Made by a program: the position numbers and the translations under genes
Notes under the pieces: generated by a model
Databases searched by the model: none
What the model saw: only the letters and a program-made list of their open reading frames with translations
What the model was told of the DNA's origin: nothing
Origin: Streptomyces diastatochromogenes
GTDB taxonomy: Bacteria; Actinomycetota; Actinomycetes; Streptomycetales; Streptomycetaceae
Assembly (NCBI RefSeq): GCF_002242805.1
Contig: NZ_MCGQ01000016.1
Span: 186,481-250,480 of the forward strand
DNA length: 64,000 nt
Direction of reading: 5' to 3'
In this document: piece after piece, positions 62,135-64,000 of the stretch
How positions within the stretch are numbered: position 1 is the stretch's first letter
Layout: each line of letters opens with the position of its first letter

Positions 62135-62770
62135 CTACGCATTCCTGCGCCGCCGCGCCTGCCACACCGCCGCCCCGGCCAGGATTGCGACCACGCCGAC
62201 ACCGATCGGAAGCCCCAGCGAGGGGCCACCGTCAGACGCCTTCTTCTCCTGCTTCGCCGAGCCGTCGGCAGACACCTGTTCCCCGCACCCCTTCCGCGGA
62301 TACCCGGCGATCGCGCACAACAGGGCGTTGGTGTCGTAGCGGAGCGGCTTGGCGGTGGCTGCCAGGGCCTCGGCCGTCGTCGCGTCGGGGGAGACGCGGG
62401 CGCAGGCCGTGCGCCCGGCGGGCGGGGCCTCGCCGGACGGCGCGTCCGCGGACGTGCCGAAGTCGAGGACGAGGGCCACCCGCTTCGTACCCGGCTTCGC
62501 GGGCGTCCCCGCGCAGATCGTGGCGAAGTCCGCCGTGCCGCGCGGCCGGCTCGCGTCCGCGGAGTCCTCGCTCACCGCGAAGCGGAAGCCCTGGACCGCG
62601 CCGTCGTCGGGACGGGCGGTCGACGGGCCCTCGGTGGCGTACGTCCAGCGGCCGCCGTCCCGCTCCCAGAACGACCAGTAGCGGTAACCGGCGGCATGCG
62701 CCTGGGCGGCGCCGGCGACGAGGACGAGCGCGGCGACCAGCAGGGCCGCGGCACGGCGGACGGCGGTCAC
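62135..62770 (-). CDS. Secreted membrane-anchored protein of the ECF operon
   Basis: A 211-residue protein with a signal peptide (about 1-27), an extracytoplasmic domain (28-170) beginning AGYRYWSFWERDGGRWTY, an acidic/Lys-rich stretch and a C-terminal membrane helix (about 183-203) ended by basic residues. Four cysteines (TICAG, TACARV, LLCAI, KGCGEQ) may form two disulfides. It overlaps the stop of the upstream toroid protein gene by 4 nt at GTG 62770. A family of unknown function found with ECF genes; it may form the beta domain of a substrate-capture complex. Confidence 0.78.
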   Translation of the reverse strand: MTAVRRAAALLVAALVLVAGAAQAHAAGYRYWSFWERDGGRWTYATEGPSTARPDDGAVQGFRFAVSEDSADASRPRGTADFATICAGTPAKPGTKRVALVLDFGTSADAPSGEAPPAGRTACARVSPDATTAEALAATAKPLRYDTNALLCAIAGYPRKGCGEQVSADGSAKQEKKASDGGPSLGLPIGVGVVAILAGAAVWQARRRRNA

Positions 62771-63999
62771 AGCTGCTGCCGCTTCCGGCGGCCGCTGAGC
62801 AGGATGCCGATGCCGACGCCGAAGACGAGGCCGGCTCCGACGATCCACCAGACACCGATGCCCGACTTGTGCTCGACGCGCTTGCCGGGCTCCGCGGTGG
62901 CGGCGGCCTTCTGCGGTGCCGGGCCCGTCGCGTTGAGCGCCTGCACCAGGTCCGTGCCGCCGAAGTCGTGCGGGTCGTCGCCCATCGCGTGCGCCGCGAA
63001 GACCAGTTCCGCGTAGGCGGCCGGGCCGCTCTGCTCCGCCCACTTCGCCGCGTTCTTCTCCAGCCAGGCGTACGGCTTCTTCGCCGGCCGGGTCCAGCCG
63101 GTCGCGGCGAGCGCGACGACCGAGTCCGCCGTGTTGCCGTAGTCGGGCTGGTCCTTGGCCCCGGGCAGGACGGACTTCAGGTACCCGTCGCCGGTCATGG
63201 CGTCCCCCAGGTAGGCGGAGCCGTTGCTCGCCACCTCCACCGGGGTGAGCGGCTTGTCGGAGTTGGCGCAGACGTAGCCCTGCTCCGGGGCCTTCCCGGC
63301 CTTCGGCGCGAACCCCTTGCCGAGCGCGCCCAGCACACCGGCCGCCGTCGCGTCCGCGTTGGCGACCAGCTTGCCCTTCTTGTCCGGCTGGTAGGCGAGC
63401 GCTCCGCCCTCGGCGCCCTCGCACGAGAGGGACCACTTGGCCAGCAGGTCGTACGGGCTCTTGCCCTGGAGGTGCAACTGGGCGGGATCCTGGCCGACCG
63501 CGGCGAACGCGCCGACGACGACGCCGGTGGAGTTGGTGTCGCTCGGGGCGCCGGGTGAGTAGCCCCAGCCGCCGTCCTTGTTCTGCAGCGTCGTCAGCCA
63601 GACCAGGGCCTTGCGGACCTCGGCGTCGTGACCGCCGACCGCCTGCAGCGCCTGGACGGCGGCGGCCGTGCTGTTGGTGTCGGGCTGGGCACCGCCCTTG
63701 CCCTCGCAGGGCTTGGCGGTGTCGGCCCGGAACGCCGCGAAGCCGCCCTTGTCGCACTGCTGCCCGACCAGCCAGTCGACGGCCGAGGCGGCCGGGCGGT
63801 AGCCGAGCGTCCGCTGGGCGAGCAGGGCGAGCGACTGGCGCCAGACACCGTCGTACGTCGGGTCCGTCTTGCCGAACAGCCCGGTCGGGAGCGTCACCTT
63901 CGGGGATGCGGACGGGGACGGGTCGGCGGCCATGGCGGGTGCGGCGGCGGCCAGCACACCCAGGGCGGCGAGAACCGCGGCACTGCGGCGGACGTTCAT
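62767..63999 (-). CDS. Secreted surface alpha/alpha-toroid protein (prenyltransferase/squalene-oxidase-like repeats)
   Basis: A 410-residue exported protein. Signal peptide 1-24 (ends AMAAD), then about 330 residues of repeating helix pairs with QNKDGGWGYSPGAPSDTNST-type motifs (QxxGG, DTNST repeated at about 108 and 153), the pattern of the terpene-cyclase or transcobalamin alpha/alpha toroid, and a C-terminal membrane helix (about 380-400) followed by RRKRQQL. No catalytic Asp box typical of cyclases is seen. As the first gene of an ECF operon it most likely captures the vitamin at the surface. ATG 63999. Confidence 0.82.
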   Translation of the reverse strand: MNVRRSAAVLAALGVLAAAAPAMAADPSPSASPKVTLPTGLFGKTDPTYDGVWRQSLALLAQRTLGYRPAASAVDWLVGQQCDKGGFAAFRADTAKPCEGKGGAQPDTNSTAAAVQALQAVGGHDAEVRKALVWLTTLQNKDGGWGYSPGAPSDTNSTGVVVGAFAAVGQDPAQLHLQGKSPYDLLAKWSLSCEGAEGGALAYQPDKKGKLVANADATAAGVLGALGKGFAPKAGKAPEQGYVCANSDKPLTPVEVASNGSAYLGDAMTGDGYLKSVLPGAKDQPDYGNTADSVVALAATGWTRPAKKPYAWLEKNAAKWAEQSGPAAYAELVFAAHAMGDDPHDFGGTDLVQALNATGPAPQKAAATAEPGKRVEHKSGIGVWWIVGAGLVFGVGIGILLSGRRKRQQL

Positions 64000-64000
64000 G

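Overview
The window is typical high-GC actinobacterial DNA and looks like a Streptomyces chromosome. Third codon positions are almost all G or C, GTG and TTG starts are common, genes are short-spaced, and the families present (DUF3052, Scr1-type XRE regulator plus DUF397, WhiJ-like modules, a 915-residue homodimeric AceE, multiple TerD paralogues, ECF vitamin uptake) are those of Streptomyces. Species cannot be fixed from the sequence alone.

Layout. 1-4.5 kb: end of a channel-like gene, aceE, a DUF3052 gene and a 1-Cys peroxiredoxin. 4.6-13.6 kb: a Ter stress cassette with four TerD-domain proteins, a TerC-like DUF475 membrane protein, and a three-gene operon (HpcH/citrate-lyase-like enzyme, a four-domain phosphoribosyltransferase-TRSP-PELOTA protein, a HAD phosphatase) proposed in the literature to make a nucleoside-like metabolite. 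14-19 kb: cell-envelope genes (class A PBP with altered transpeptidase motifs, polysaccharide-deacetylase-like protein, amidase). 19-41.7 kb: mostly core or housekeeping-like single genes: tRNA-Val, reductase, MerR, GNATs, FAD protein, DoxX, DedA, secreted HNH nuclease, a GDT1/TMEM165 transporter behind a yybP-ykoY manganese riboswitch, a drug exporter fused to a MarR-like domain, WYL regulator, methyltransferase, MFS carrier and a GT87-PAP2 fusion.

41.7-55.3 kb is the accessory part. It begins with a two-gene NLR-like pair: a small helical protein ending in an FHGPxxVQYG motif and a membrane NACHT ATPase beginning with the same motif, the arrangement of bacterial amyloid-signalling cell-death systems. 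Next come a WhiJ/Scr1-type regulator module and a FadA5-CYP125 steroid side-chain pair with divergent operators. A 1499-residue caspase-STAND-WD40 protein follows, coupled to a 35-codon remnant of an effector-associated EACC1 protein, then a lipoprotein gene broken by one in-frame stop and a membrane protein of less biased base composition.

55.4-64 kb: DUF1275 membrane protein, secreted hydrolase, secreted transglycosylase, and a five-gene operon on the minus strand (surface alpha/alpha-toroid protein, secreted anchored protein, ECF T, ECF ATPase, ECF S) that looks like a vitamin or cofactor capture and uptake system. Two dispersed repeat families have entered genes here: one copy lies in frame inside the PRTase protein, and another has expanded to five 24-bp units in the linker of the ECF ATPase.
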